Source: Polynucleobacter sp. MWH-Svant-W18 (lineage in GTDB: Bacteria > Pseudomonadota > Gammaproteobacteria > Burkholderiales > Burkholderiaceae). From it: a stretch of 64,000 nucleotides of DNA. Below, one piece after another: positions 23,222 through 31,767 of this stretch. The stretch lies in assembly GCF_018687495.1 (NCBI RefSeq), contig NZ_CP061293.1, positions 1-64,000 of the forward strand, in the 5' to 3' direction. The stretch's first letter is position 1, and every line of letters begins with the position of its first letter. A program made the position numbers and the translations under genes. The notes under the pieces are model-generated. The model did no database searches, was not told the DNA's origin, and worked only from the letters and a program-made list of their open reading frames with translations.

Positions 23222-24334
23222 TTGTTGTTAAATGATCGGTTTTTAAAGGCCTGCCTGGGCGAAGCGGTTGATCAAACACCGCTTTGGCTCATGCGCCAAG
23301 CCGGTCGCTATCTCCCTGAATACAACGCCACTCGCGCTAAGGCGGGAAGTTTTTTGGGGCTCGCAAAAAATCCTGCATACGCCACTGAAGTAACACTTCA
23401 ACCTTTGGATCGCTATCCATTAGATGCAGCGATTTTGTTTTCTGATATTTTGACTATCCCAGATGCAATGGGATTGGGCCTCAAATTTACCACTGGAGAA
23501 GGACCGAGTTTTGACCGCCCTTTGCGTACAGAGGATGAGGTTAAAAAATTACGCGTTGCTGATATGGGCGAGCTCAAGTATGTATTTGATGCCGTATCAG
23601 AAATTCGTAAAGCGCTGATTCAAGATGGTAAGCAACGCGTTCCACTGATTGGCTTCTCTGGGAGCCCATGGACATTGGCGTGTTACATGATTGATGGTTC
23701 TAGCTCGGATGATTTTCGTCATGCTAAAACCATGATGTTTAGTCGCCCTGACCTCTTGCAACATATTTTGGATATCAATGCTCAGTCCGTTGCAATGTAT
23801 TTAACTGAGCAAGTAAAAGCTGGTGCACAAGCGCTCATGATTTTTGATACATGGGGAGGAATGCTTCCAGATGGTTGGTATCAAAAGATGTCTTTAGCTT
23901 CTATGCAAAAAGTGATCGCGCTATTGCCGCGTGAATATGAAGGCAGAGAAATTCCTGTGATCATGTTTACCAAAGGCGGTGCGATTTGGTTAAACGATAT
24001 GGCCCAAGTAGGTGCCGATGTCATTGCAATTGACTGGACGATATCGCTTAGCCGCGCTCGTAAACAATTGCTTGAATTAGGCAAGCCTTTGGCCCTGCAG
24101 GGTAACCTGGACCCCCTTATTCTGTTTTCTGAGCCAAAACAGATTGCCCAGCAGGCAAACCTCTTGCTTGAAGATTTGGCCGGCGCTCCAAGCCTAAAAC
24201 TAGGCTTGCATCCACTTGATGGACATGTCTTTAATTTGGGGCATGGAATTTCTCAATTTACCCCTCCTGAAAGTGTGACCGCACTAGCTGAAACAGTGAT
24301 TGAGAGATCGCGAGCACTTAGATCAAAGCAATAA
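23222..24334 (+). CDS. hemE: Uroporphyrinogen decarboxylase
   Basis: HemE decarboxylates uroporphyrinogen III to coproporphyrinogen III in heme synthesis. The 370-residue product has the N-terminal signature [16 protein letters not shown] with its substrate-binding arginines, [31 protein letters not shown], and FDTWGGMLP. Both TTG 23222 and TTG 23225 are possible starts; no ATG is in frame near, and no strong ribosome-binding site is visible. With only 15 bases after atpC it is probably read through from the atp operon. Confidence 0.95.
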   Translation: MLLNDRFLKACLGEAVDQTPLWLMRQAGRYLPEYNATRAKAGSFLGLAKNPAYATEVTLQPLDRYPLDAAILFSDILTIPDAMGLGLKFTTGEGPSFDRPLRTEDEVKKLRVADMGELKYVFDAVSEIRKALIQDGKQRVPLIGFSGSPWTLACYMIDGSSSDDFRHAKTMMFSRPDLLQHILDINAQSVAMYLTEQVKAGAQALMIFDTWGGMLPDGWYQKMSLASMQKVIALLPREYEGREIPVIMFTKGGAIWLNDMAQVGADVIAIDWTISLSRARKQLLELGKPLALQGNLDPLILFSEPKQIAQQANLLLEDLAGAPSLKLGLHPLDGHVFNLGHGISQFTPPESVTALAETVIERSRALRSKQ

Positions 24335-24598
24335 TCCCAAGTGTTTGCTAACTTAGTCTGAAATTTTTCATGAAAGTTATGCACAGACAGCTGGGAAATT
24401 CAAAATTCATGAGGATTGCGAATAAAGGTAAACATTAACTTTCGAAAAGCACTATAAGTTACTGATTTATATAATAAATATCAAAAAAGCTCAAAAAGAG
24501 TGCAGAAATAGATCGCTGTTAAATTAGCTTATAAATCAGAATCATTGGATGATATCCACAGACTTATCCACAAGCAAAATAGAAGATTGAAGTAAAAA
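24335..24598. promoter_or_regulatory. hemE-priA spacer with DnaA boxes
   Basis: This 264-base AT-rich stretch has no gene. It holds a perfect DnaA box TTATCCACA at 24564-24572, a one-mismatch box ATATCCACA four bases away at 24552-24560, and TTATGCACA at 24377-24385, which fits the relaxed consensus TTATNCACA. A TATAAT lies at 24470-24475, but without a good -35. The paired boxes end 26 bases before the priA start codon. No DnaA-trio run is present on the appropriate strand. DnaA control of priA, or a titration site, is possible. Confidence 0.5.
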
Positions 24599-26737
24599 AT
24601 GCCTTCACCGATAGTGGTTCAAGTAGTTATCGATAAGCCCTTGGCTCAGGGCTTTGATTACTTGTGGGATCCTCAGGCTCTTGGGCTATCCCCAGAGATT
24701 GGTCACATCGTCGAGGTACCCTTTGGGCGCTCAACTTTGGTGGGAGTAGTTATAAAAGTAAGTACTCACTCTGATTTTGAAATAAATAAATTAAAGAGCG
24801 TAATTCAGGCAGCGCCACTTCCTCCGTTAGATTCCTCGGCATTGAGGCTAATGGGCTTTGCAAGCCAGTATTACATTCATGGGCTAGGTGAAACCATCAT
24901 TCCCACTATTCCAAAGATGTGGAAAACGCCGGCAGGCTGGCAAAAAAATATCGAGAAGCTTGCGCCAAGCGAATCCAAAAAAATAAAGAAAAAGAAAAAT
25001 GAAGAACTTAAGCGTAGCGAAGGATTTATTAGCGAATCCGAATTAAACGAAGCCCAAGAGTCTGCATTAAAAACCTTGCGAGCCAATTTGGCTGATGGCG
25101 AATTTAAGGCTGCCCTACTTCAAGGCCAAACCGGAAGTGGAAAAACAGCAGTATTTTTAAATTGGTTGAGTACTGCGCTCAAAGACGAAGATGCCCAAGC
25201 GCTCATCTTAGTGCCAGAAATTAACCTAACGCCTCAATTAGAGCGCAGAGTACGCGCATATTTTCCAGATAAGAAAATGGTTGTACTGCATAGCGGCGTC
25301 AGCGAGAAGAAACGGGGTATTGCATGGTTTGAGGCGGTAACCGGCAAAGCAAAAATTATATTGGGCACACGCTTGGCAGCGTTGACACCGATACCAAACC
25401 TTCGGGCCATCGTTGTTGACGAAGAGCATGACCCATCCTATAAGCAACAAGATGGAATCCGTTACTCTGCTAGAGATTTGGCAGTCTGGCGCGCGCATGA
25501 TTTAAAGATTCCAATACTACTGTCTTCGGCAACACCATCGCTTGAAACCTGGATGGCTGCTAAATCGGGGCGCTATCAACATCTTCGCCTGGATCAGCGA
25601 GCCCAAGGTGCTGGTTTGCCAAAAGTGCATTTAATTAATATGCGAGATCCACAAAATCAATTTAGCCCTGGAGATCAAGATAAGCCTATAGCCAAAATTT
25701 CACTAAGTAAGCCGCTAGTGAATGCAATTAATAGAAATCTGCAAGATAAAAAACAAAGCCTCGTATTAATTAACCGCCGAGGCTATGCACCGGTATTGAG
25801 TTGTAGCGCTTGCTCCTGGCTATCAAAATGCCAGCAGTGCAGTTCTTATATGGTGATGCATAAGGCTGGAGCTTTAAGCAGAAAGCCACTATTGAGCTGC
25901 CATCATTGTGGTCTTGTAAAGCAAATTCCCGGTCATTGCCCCGATTGCGGGAATGCCGATTTAAAGGCGCTCGGACAAGGGACTCAAAAGCTTGAGGATG
26001 CTATTGAAGAGGTCTGGCCAAGCGCGAGAGTGCTGAGGGTTGATACAGACTCCAGTCGAAGAGGTAAAGGCGCAGAAGAGCTATTCCAAGAAATTCATGA
26101 TGGCAATGTGGATATCGTGGTTGGTACCCAAATGATTGCCAAAGGTCACGACTATCAAAACATTGGATTAGTCGCAGTGTTAGATGCAGATAGCCGGCTT
26201 TTTTCTCAAGACTTTCGTGCGGCCGAAAGATTATTTGCACAGCTTGTTCAGGTTGCAGGACGGGCTGGCAGAGCAAGTAAAGATGGTGAAGTCAGTGGAG
26301 ACATTTATATAGAAACGCAGTTCCCCGAATCAGCCGTTTTTCAATATTTATTACGTCATGATGTCGATGGATTTTTATCCCATATTGCTAGTGAGCGGGA
26401 TGAAGCTAAATTGCCCCCATTCTCATACCAAGGCCTTGTTCATGCAGAAGCAAAGAGCTTAGATAAAGCCATCCAATTTTTAACTAATCTAAAAGGCCGA
26501 TTAAAAGCTCGAGGCCTTATTGCATCTAGATTGCGAGTTTATGACCCTGTTCCAAAAAGCATGGTGCGAGTTGCTGGAGTAGAGCGCGCTCAACTAGTGG
26601 TGGAGTCAGATGATCGTAGGCAATTACAGGACGTACTGGAGGCGATTGATCTTGATTTACGAGACGGCTCGCAGGGGCGAATTAGCAAGGTGGAGCGTAT
26701 TCGCTGGTTGATTGAGCGAGACCCAATTTCAATTTAA
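24599..26737 (+). CDS. priA: Primosomal protein N' (replication restart helicase PriA)
   Basis: PriA recognises stalled forks and reloads the replicative helicase. The 712-residue product has the N-terminal 3'-DNA-binding domain (about 1-105), Walker A GQTGSGKT (176-183), DEEH (274-277), and the cysteine-rich zinc region with CSAC, CQQC, CHHC and CPDC pairs (402-450). VGTQMIAKGHDY and QVAGRAGR complete the helicase motifs. A Lys/Glu-rich linker (KKIKKKKNEELKR, about 127-139) precedes the helicase core. Its stop lies 3 bases from the end of the convergent gcvH. Confidence 0.97.
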   Translation: MPSPIVVQVVIDKPLAQGFDYLWDPQALGLSPEIGHIVEVPFGRSTLVGVVIKVSTHSDFEINKLKSVIQAAPLPPLDSSALRLMGFASQYYIHGLGETIIPTIPKMWKTPAGWQKNIEKLAPSESKKIKKKKNEELKRSEGFISESELNEAQESALKTLRANLADGEFKAALLQGQTGSGKTAVFLNWLSTALKDEDAQALILVPEINLTPQLERRVRAYFPDKKMVVLHSGVSEKKRGIAWFEAVTGKAKIILGTRLAALTPIPNLRAIVVDEEHDPSYKQQDGIRYSARDLAVWRAHDLKIPILLSSATPSLETWMAAKSGRYQHLRLDQRAQGAGLPKVHLINMRDPQNQFSPGDQDKPIAKISLSKPLVNAINRNLQDKKQSLVLINRRGYAPVLSCSACSWLSKCQQCSSYMVMHKAGALSRKPLLSCHHCGLVKQIPGHCPDCGNADLKALGQGTQKLEDAIEEVWPSARVLRVDTDSSRRGKGAEELFQEIHDGNVDIVVGTQMIAKGHDYQNIGLVAVLDADSRLFSQDFRAAERLFAQLVQVAGRAGRASKDGEVSGDIYIETQFPESAVFQYLLRHDVDGFLSHIASERDEAKLPPFSYQGLVHAEAKSLDKAIQFLTNLKGRLKARGLIASRLRVYDPVPKSMVRVAGVERAQLVVESDDRRQLQDVLEAIDLDLRDGSQGRISKVERIRWLIERDPISI

Positions 26738-26740
26738 CGC

Positions 26741-27133
26741 TCAGGCTCCTGGCCCAGAGGTGTATTGATCCAAACTCAAGAGTTGATTGAAGTCTGCTGC
26801 AAGGCTTTCGTCAGATGCCGGCTTGATTTTAAATAACCATACTGCATACGGTTTTTCATTGACCAACTCTGGTGATACGTCAACTTGCTCGTTAAGCTCA
26901 ACAATTTCGCCGCTAATGGGCGCATGAATATCGCTGGCAGCTTTTACGGATTCAATCACAGCAATCGCTTCACCTTGCTTTACTTGTTGACCCAACTTAG
27001 GCGCTTGAAAGAACATCACATCACCTAGGGCTTCTTGAGCGTGATGACTAATGCCAACCCATACCAGGCCATCATCTTCCGGGTCAGCCCACTCATGAGT
27101 TTGTGCAAACTTAAATTTGTCTTGAGTATTCAC
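26741..27133 (-). CDS. gcvH: Glycine cleavage system H protein
   Basis: GcvH is the lipoylated carrier that shuttles the aminomethyl group between the P and T proteins. The product (130 residues from GTG 27133) shows FKFAQTHEW at the N-terminus, VGISHHAQEALGDVMF, and the lipoylation site IESVKAASD with its lysine in the usual place. The reading frame stays open upstream to a TTG at 27169, but the GTG gives the family's usual length. No gcvT or gcvP is adjacent, so it stands alone here. A lipoyl carrier for another enzyme is a weaker alternative. Confidence 0.88.
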   Translation of the reverse strand: MNTQDKFKFAQTHEWADPEDDGLVWVGISHHAQEALGDVMFFQAPKLGQQVKQGEAIAVIESVKAASDIHAPISGEIVELNEQVDVSPELVNEKPYAVWLFKIKPASDESLAADFNQLLSLDQYTSGPGA

Positions 27134-27204
27134 GATGGGTATTTCAATAAGGATTGAAACAAATACCAATACAGTTGAGAGCGCTCATGTGCGCTCGCTG
27201 CAAA

Positions 27205-27390
27205 TTAGGCTTTGGCTGAGCCGGTGCGATGTGTGCGATTGTATAAGCAGCTAGCACAAATCCAGCGTTGCTTACGATTGCTCGTTGGAATCCATGTGCC
27301 ACCTTCAAGTCGTTTTTCCCGACTGCAAGAAGAGCAAAATTTAAGGCTCTGTGAGGTTTCTTGGGTAGGGGCTGGAGTCGAGGTAGTCAT
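27205..27390 (-). CDS. Small four-cysteine (zinc-ribbon-like) protein
   Basis: A short protein of 61 residues from ATG 27390 (63 from TTG 27396). It contains two CxxC pairs, CSSC and CASC, about 26 residues apart, with many basic residues and a WICASC segment, which suggests a single structural zinc site. There is no signal peptide or membrane segment. It lies between the desaturase and gcvH on the same strand, about 70 bases before gcvH. The function is not recognised. The paired cysteines and clean start support a real gene, but a short frame can be misleading. Confidence 0.6.
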   Translation of the reverse strand: MTTSTPAPTQETSQSLKFCSSCSREKRLEGGTWIPTSNRKQRWICASCLYNRTHRTGSAKA

Positions 27391-27431
27391 GGGCAATCCG
27401 GGTAAGGCAAATCTTGTACAGAAGATCTATT

Positions 27432-28574
27432 TTACCCGTTTTGTCCCGCTGGGGCTGGGCTCAGGACAACTTTGACCGATTCAGCCGTTTTATTGCCATC
27501 AAAATCGAGCCAAGCCTTATTTTCAAAGTCATAGAGTTTGCACTTGCGAGCAGTATCGAAATACCAGTCCCAAGAGAACTTTTGGACAAAAATACGCTCT
27601 GGAAGGATGGTTTCAAGGGTATTTTGGGCTTCTTGGAGGCGATAGAGGGGAACGCTCATATCGACGTGATGGGCAGTATGCTCCATGATGTGGTGCATCA
27701 AAGAACCCCAAATCCAGTTAAAAGTCAGGTGCACGGTGGTTGATACAAAAGGCTGGGCGCGTAGCCATTCAGACTTTTTGTCATACCAAGATACTGATGG
27801 ATGGGTGTGGTGAACGTAGACCACAAATCCAATCATGCCGTTCCAAAACAAGAAGGGCACTGCAAAGCCTGTAATGAGTCCAAGCCAAACTGATTGGCCA
27901 GTTGCGATAGCGCCAGCGATAAGGCAGCCAATCCAAACAATCGCGAAGGCAGTAACCAGTAAGTTATCTTTTAAGAAGATCGGACGATCGCCCGGCTTAT
28001 TTTTGGCATTCGGAAAGTACTCGCGTCTCCACCAAATTTCAATAAGGTAATAGAAAACAGGTCCCCAACCGCTACGATAGAGGCGCTCTAGGGCCTTGCG
28101 CCATGCAGGGAGGGCGTCATACTCTGCTTTGGACAAAGGCGCCCAAACAAAGTCAAAACCTTTTAAGTTGGTTTGTCCGTGATGCACCACGTTATGGCCT
28201 ACATCCCACAGGCTATATGGTGTGAGTGATGGCAGAAATGCTATGCGACCTAGAACTTTGTTGAGTTCGCGATTCGGTGTAAAGCTTTGATGGCAAGCAT
28301 CGTGACCCAAAATAAAGATGCGGCCCGTTACAAAACCAGCAACAAGTCCAAAAATGATTTTTAGCAGCAGGTTTTCAACAAACACGGTTCCTGCAATGCA
28401 AGCAAGCCATAAGCAGGCATCAACGATGAGAAGCATGATGGCGCGCCCTGTCTCACCTTGTGCCATCGGAATTAACCAGCTCCGAATAATTTTTCGGTGT
28501 GGCAATGGTGCCTCTGGAGGGAGGGGATTAGTCAGGGATGGCTCTGAAAGGGCTGAATTTAGATGTGTAGACAC
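27432..28574 (-). CDS. Fatty acid desaturase family membrane protein
   Basis: A probable di-iron membrane desaturase or hydroxylase, 380 residues from GTG 28574 (an upstream TTG at 28586 is also in frame). The three histidine boxes are visible: HDACHQ (about 91-96), HNVVHH (about 127-132) and EHTAHH (about 298-303), with HHTHP near 255. About four membrane segments separate them. This pattern is shared by acyl-lipid desaturases (delta-12 type) and some carotenoid or alkane hydroxylases, so the substrate is uncertain; fatty acids are most likely. Confidence 0.85.
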   Translation of the reverse strand: MSTHLNSALSEPSLTNPLPPEAPLPHRKIIRSWLIPMAQGETGRAIMLLIVDACLWLACIAGTVFVENLLLKIIFGLVAGFVTGRIFILGHDACHQSFTPNRELNKVLGRIAFLPSLTPYSLWDVGHNVVHHGQTNLKGFDFVWAPLSKAEYDALPAWRKALERLYRSGWGPVFYYLIEIWWRREYFPNAKNKPGDRPIFLKDNLLVTAFAIVWIGCLIAGAIATGQSVWLGLITGFAVPFLFWNGMIGFVVYVHHTHPSVSWYDKKSEWLRAQPFVSTTVHLTFNWIWGSLMHHIMEHTAHHVDMSVPLYRLQEAQNTLETILPERIFVQKFSWDWYFDTARKCKLYDFENKAWLDFDGNKTAESVKVVLSPAPAGQNG

Positions 28575-28656
28575 GATAAGAATCAATAAGTTAGAACCAA
28601 ATGATAGTGGGTTTTGTTTTTTTATGCATGACGTAGGTCAAAAACCCCTTTTGTTT

Positions 28657-28732
28657 TGGTGCGCCCGGCAGGAATCGAACCTGCGACCCTTGGCTTCGGA
28701 GGCCAATACTCTATCCACTGAGCTACGGGCGC
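28657..28732 (-). tRNA. tRNA-Arg (anticodon CCG)
   Basis: On the minus strand a 76-base cloverleaf begins GCGCCCGTAGCTCAG and ends GGGCGC-ACCA, with the CCA encoded. The acceptor stem GCGCCCG/CGGGCGC pairs fully. The anticodon stem TTGGC/GCCAA encloses the loop CTCCGAA, giving anticodon CCG, which reads CGG arginine codons. It lies alone upstream of the desaturase. Confidence 0.97.
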
Positions 28733-28834
28733 TCGCGAAAACTGCTTACCCCTCTATTGTAAGTGCCTAAGCCCCTACTCTCTAGTTATAATCTCGTCAA
28801 AACAACCCTAAAACCCGTCAAAAGATAAATTCCT

Positions 28835-29065
28835 ATGAGCAATGAGCACGGAAATCTAATTAAGTCCCCAAAACAACTAATCATCATGGTGTTTGCCAGC
28901 TTTTTTGTGCCCCTGATCATTATTTTGTTGTTAATGGTGTTTGTGAACAACGGTAAACGTGGCGATTCAACAGCTTCTGCAGATGAATTGATTAAGCCAG
29001 TTGCGCAGTTAAATGTGCAAGATGCGAGCGCTCCAGCAGATCCTAAAGCTCCGGATGCCAAATAA
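28835..29065 (+). CDS. Small single-span membrane protein
   Basis: A 76-residue protein with one strongly hydrophobic helix (about 15-40, LIIMVFASFFVPLIIILLLMVFV) and a short periplasmic-type tail ending KPVAQLNVQDASAPADPKAPDAK. The N-terminus SNEHGNLIKSPKQL resembles, from memory, the anchor of membrane-bound cytochrome c5-type proteins of Burkholderiales, where SPKQL/TPKQL precedes the helix. Here no CxxCH domain follows, and a terminator starts 17 bases later. It may be a separate anchor subunit or a reduced form of such a protein. Function unknown. Confidence 0.65.
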   Translation: MSNEHGNLIKSPKQLIIMVFASFFVPLIIILLLMVFVNNGKRGDSTASADELIKPVAQLNVQDASAPADPKAPDAK

Positions 29066-29081
29066 ACACTTTTAGTGTTCA

Positions 29082-29110
29082 AAAAAAGCTGGCTATATGC
29101 CAGCTTTTTT
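29082..29110. terminator. Bidirectional intrinsic terminator
   Basis: A perfect hairpin AGCTGGC-TATAT-GCCAGCT is flanked by an A-run on the left and a T-run on the right, so it can end transcription from both sides. It separates the small membrane protein gene (plus strand) from the end of rsmI (minus strand). Confidence 0.88.
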
Positions 29111-29114
29111 ATTC

Positions 29115-30014
29115 CTAATCTTTAGCTTCTTTCGCATCCAAAGCAATTTGATAAGCCTCTTTTTTGCTAAGACCTAAGACTTGAGATAGTACGGCTGCAA
29201 TTTCTTTGCTGCCTAAGTGGGGACTCAAAGCACTTGCCCACAACATCAGTGACGCTTGCTCTAGAGGCTCATCAGGGCTGGCTTGGCGAGCCGCAACAAG
29301 AATGACAAACTCTCCCTTGAGGCTTTCTGCGTTTTCTAACCATGTGGCAATTTCACCCGCCTGAAGCGCAGCAAGCTGTTCAAATTTTTTGGTTAATTCA
29401 CGACAAATAAACACCTGACGATCGGCCTCGAGTGCATTTGCAAGTATTAATAGTGTTTCGCGAATGTGATGCGGTGATTCAAAAAAGATACTGGTTTTTT
29501 TGCTTGTAGAGATATCCTGCAGCCAAGCATCTCGCTCTTTAGTTTTGTACGGCCAAAAACCTAAAAATTGAAAGCGCCCTTCTGAGTTCAGCATGACCGA
29601 GCCTGATGCAGAGATCGCACAAGAGACTGCGCTTGCGCCCGGAACAGGGATTACCCGAAAACCTGCCTTTTGAACTTCGTGTACTAGACGTGCGCCAGGA
29701 TCAGATACGCCTGGAGTGCCTGCATCTGAAATATAGGCCCAGCGTTGACCCTTATTCAGAGACTGAATGACGGTTTGGGCGCCCCCTACTTCGTTGTGCT
29801 CATGTAAGGCCAAGCATTTTTTATGAATGCCGAATTGCTGTAACAGTGCCGCACTGTGCCTAGTGTCTTCACAGGCAATACCGTCAACCGCATTCAATAC
29901 ATGTAATGCGCGCAAGGTGATATCACCCAAGTTACCAATGGGTGTTGCGACCATGTATAGGGCTCCAGCAGGCAAATCCTGCTGTTTCAAAAAATCAAAT
30001 GAGCCTATTTCCAT
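29115..30014 (-). CDS. rsmI: 16S rRNA (cytidine(1402)-2'-O)-methyltransferase RsmI
   Basis: RsmI methylates the ribose of C1402 in the decoding centre. From ATG 30014 the product has 299 residues, begins MEIGSFDFLKQQDLPAG, and has the tetrapyrrole-methylase-fold motifs LYMVATPIGNLGDITLRAL, CEDTRHS, and ISDAGTPGVSDPGARLV, then VPVPGASA-type IPVPGASAVSCAISASG. The frame stays open for 85 codons upstream, but that part overlaps diaA on the other strand and does not resemble the family, so the shorter start is chosen. It is divergent from diaA. Confidence 0.95.
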   Translation of the reverse strand: MEIGSFDFLKQQDLPAGALYMVATPIGNLGDITLRALHVLNAVDGIACEDTRHSAALLQQFGIHKKCLALHEHNEVGGAQTVIQSLNKGQRWAYISDAGTPGVSDPGARLVHEVQKAGFRVIPVPGASAVSCAISASGSVMLNSEGRFQFLGFWPYKTKERDAWLQDISTSKKTSIFFESPHHIRETLLILANALEADRQVFICRELTKKFEQLAALQAGEIATWLENAESLKGEFVILVAARQASPDEPLEQASLMLWASALSPHLGSKEIAAVLSQVLGLSKKEAYQIALDAKEAKD

Positions 30015-30099
30015 GGGGCTATCTTCTGCGTAAGATTCATCATAGGTAAGAGGATACGTTGCTTTAGAAATTACAACTACTTTGGCGCATAATATTGCT

Positions 30100-30702
30100 A
30101 TGGATAAAGACACTATTGAGCGTTTACGGCAGCGCGCATCCCAGCATTTTTTAGACAGCATCGCCGTTAAGCAAGAGGCGGAGAAGGTTCTCCCAGAATC
30201 AGTTGCTCGCGGAGTTTTAGCAATTGCGGAATGCTTGCGTTCTGGCGGTAAAGTGATGGCGTGCGGCAATGGTGGGTCTGCTGCAGATGCCCAGCATTTT
30301 GCTGCTGAGCTGATTGGTCGATTCGAGCGAGAGCGTGAAGAGTTAGCGGCTATTGCGCTGACAACAGACTCATCGATTTTGACGGCAGTTGGAAATGATT
30401 ACAGCTATGACGACATTTTTAGTAAGCAAGTCCGCGGCCTTGGAAAAAAAGGCGACATTCTTTTAGGAATTTCAACCTCAGGAAATTCTAAGAATGTAGT
30501 TAAGGCAATCGAGGCAGCCAAGAAAATTGGCATCAAGATCATTGCATTTACTGGCAACGGCGGCGGAAAAATTGCCACGCTCTTAGATCAAGATGATGTT
30601 CATTTGTGCGTTCCATCTACACGCACTGCACGCATTCAAGAAACCCATTTGGTTTTATTGCATGGTCTGTGCGATGGTGTTGATCACGTTTTATACGACT
30701 AA
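30100..30702 (+). CDS. diaA: SIS-domain protein, DiaA/GmhA family
   Basis: The 200-residue product has one SIS (sugar isomerase) domain with CGNGGSAADAQHFAAEL (about 52-68) and GISTSGNSKNV (about 117-127). It resembles both GmhA (sedoheptulose-7-phosphate isomerase) and DiaA, a DnaA-binding stimulator of initiation. Its place beside rsmI and upstream of a BON lipoprotein matches the E. coli rsmI-lpoA-yraN-diaA-dolP order, so DiaA is preferred; yraN and lpoA are missing here. ATG 30100 is chosen over a TTG at 30082 because a possible -10 (CATAAT at 30088-30093) lies between them. Confidence 0.75.
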   Translation: MDKDTIERLRQRASQHFLDSIAVKQEAEKVLPESVARGVLAIAECLRSGGKVMACGNGGSAADAQHFAAELIGRFEREREELAAIALTTDSSILTAVGNDYSYDDIFSKQVRGLGKKGDILLGISTSGNSKNVVKAIEAAKKIGIKIIAFTGNGGGKIATLLDQDDVHLCVPSTRTARIQETHLVLLHGLCDGVDHVLYD

Positions 30703-30735
30703 ATATTTTTTCAATCCATTTTAGAAATTTTACAA

Positions 30736-31386
30736 ATGCACACACGCGCCTTTCTTAAATTATTCTTCGTAATTACCATAGCCGCACAATTATCTGCTTG
30801 CGCCGTGATCGCAATTGGAGGTGTTACAGCGGGTGCAGCGGTGATGGCTGATCGTCGCAGTCCGGGTGTGCAAGCAATTGATAAAGGTATTGAGTTGGAG
30901 GCGAGCAGTGCTTTAAGTAAACGTTTTGGAGATAACGCCCATATCAATGTTGCCTCATTTAATCAAAAAGTATTGCTTACTGGTGAAGCGAAAGATGCTG
31001 ACATCAAGAATGAGGCCGGCGCTTATGTGAAGGCAATGAAGAATGTGCGCTCTGTCTATAACGAATTAGTCGTTGGCCCTAATAGCAGTTACTCAGAACG
31101 TGCTAACGACTCTTACTTAGAATCTAAGATCAAGACACAAATGATCTTCACAGAAAAATTGCCATCAAATTCAATGGACATTGTTGCCGAAGGAAGCAGT
31201 ATTTATTTGTTGGGAATCTTGACTCAGAACGAGGCGGACCTAGCAAAGAAAATTGCTAGCAATGCGAGCGGCGTAAAAAATGTTTATGTCTACTTTGATA
31301 TCATTTCTGAGGCTGAAAAAGTCCGCCTAGAAAAACAAGGCAAGGCAGATCAATCACAACCTGACAGCCCGCCTAAATACCAATAA
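30736..31386 (+). CDS. BON-domain outer-membrane lipoprotein (DolP/YraP-like)
   Basis: An envelope lipoprotein of 216 residues. The signal peptide ends in a lipobox LSAC (about 19-22), and two BON domains follow (about 50-120 and 125-195), the layout of DolP, which supports outer-membrane integrity in E. coli. A short charged tail rich in Lys, Gln and Pro closes the protein. It follows diaA by 33 bases, as in many proteobacteria, and probably shares its transcript with diaA and the cytochrome gene. Confidence 0.88.
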   Translation: MHTRAFLKLFFVITIAAQLSACAVIAIGGVTAGAAVMADRRSPGVQAIDKGIELEASSALSKRFGDNAHINVASFNQKVLLTGEAKDADIKNEAGAYVKAMKNVRSVYNELVVGPNSSYSERANDSYLESKIKTQMIFTEKLPSNSMDIVAEGSSIYLLGILTQNEADLAKKIASNASGVKNVYVYFDIISEAEKVRLEKQGKADQSQPDSPPKYQ

Positions 31387-31407
31387 TTTTTTTTCTGAAA
31401 AGAATTG

Positions 31408-31761
31408 ATGTACACGTGGAGTAAATGTATTCGTATGCTGCTTTCATGCGCAGCATTCGTGCTGTTTTTGCAAAAAGCATACGCAAGCAATGAAGATCAA
31501 AAAGCATATGCTGTTGCCAAACAAAATGCCTGCTTAGGCTGTCATGCAGTCAACAAAAAAATTGTTGGGCCTAGCTTTGAATCGGTCGCACAAAAATATC
31601 AAAGTCATTCGAATGCACAAGCATTTTTGAAAAATAAAATTGCTAAGGGCGGTGCTGGTTCGTGGGGTGTGGTGCCCATGCCCGCGAATGCGAAATTAAG
31701 TGATGCTGATCTATCGCTATTGACAGGCTGGATACTGCGGGGCGCTCCAGCTAGTAACTAA
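31408..31761 (+). CDS. Small periplasmic class I cytochrome c
   Basis: The 117-residue product (from ATG 31408; a TTG at 31405 is also in frame) has a signal peptide ending near AYAS, a single heme-binding CLGCH (about 42-46), and VPMPAN with the probable axial methionine. This is a class I cytochrome c of the c5/c551 type acting as a periplasmic electron carrier. It lies 21 bases after the BON lipoprotein on the same strand and ends convergent to the GNAT gene. Confidence 0.92.
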   Translation: MYTWSKCIRMLLSCAAFVLFLQKAYASNEDQKAYAVAKQNACLGCHAVNKKIVGPSFESVAQKYQSHSNAQAFLKNKIAKGGAGSWGVVPMPANAKLSDADLSLLTGWILRGAPASN

Positions 31762-31767
31762 AAGTAA

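Noticed and set aside
24335..24598. Reading the hemE-priA spacer as the true replication origin.
   Set aside because: The dnaA-dnaN spacer has more boxes plus trios, and parS sites are nearer to it; the spacer here lacks trios in the right orientation.
30015..30269. N-terminal extension of rsmI by 85 codons upstream of ATG 30014.
   Set aside because: It overlaps diaA on the other strand and lacks family resemblance; the family start MEIGSFDF is at 30014.
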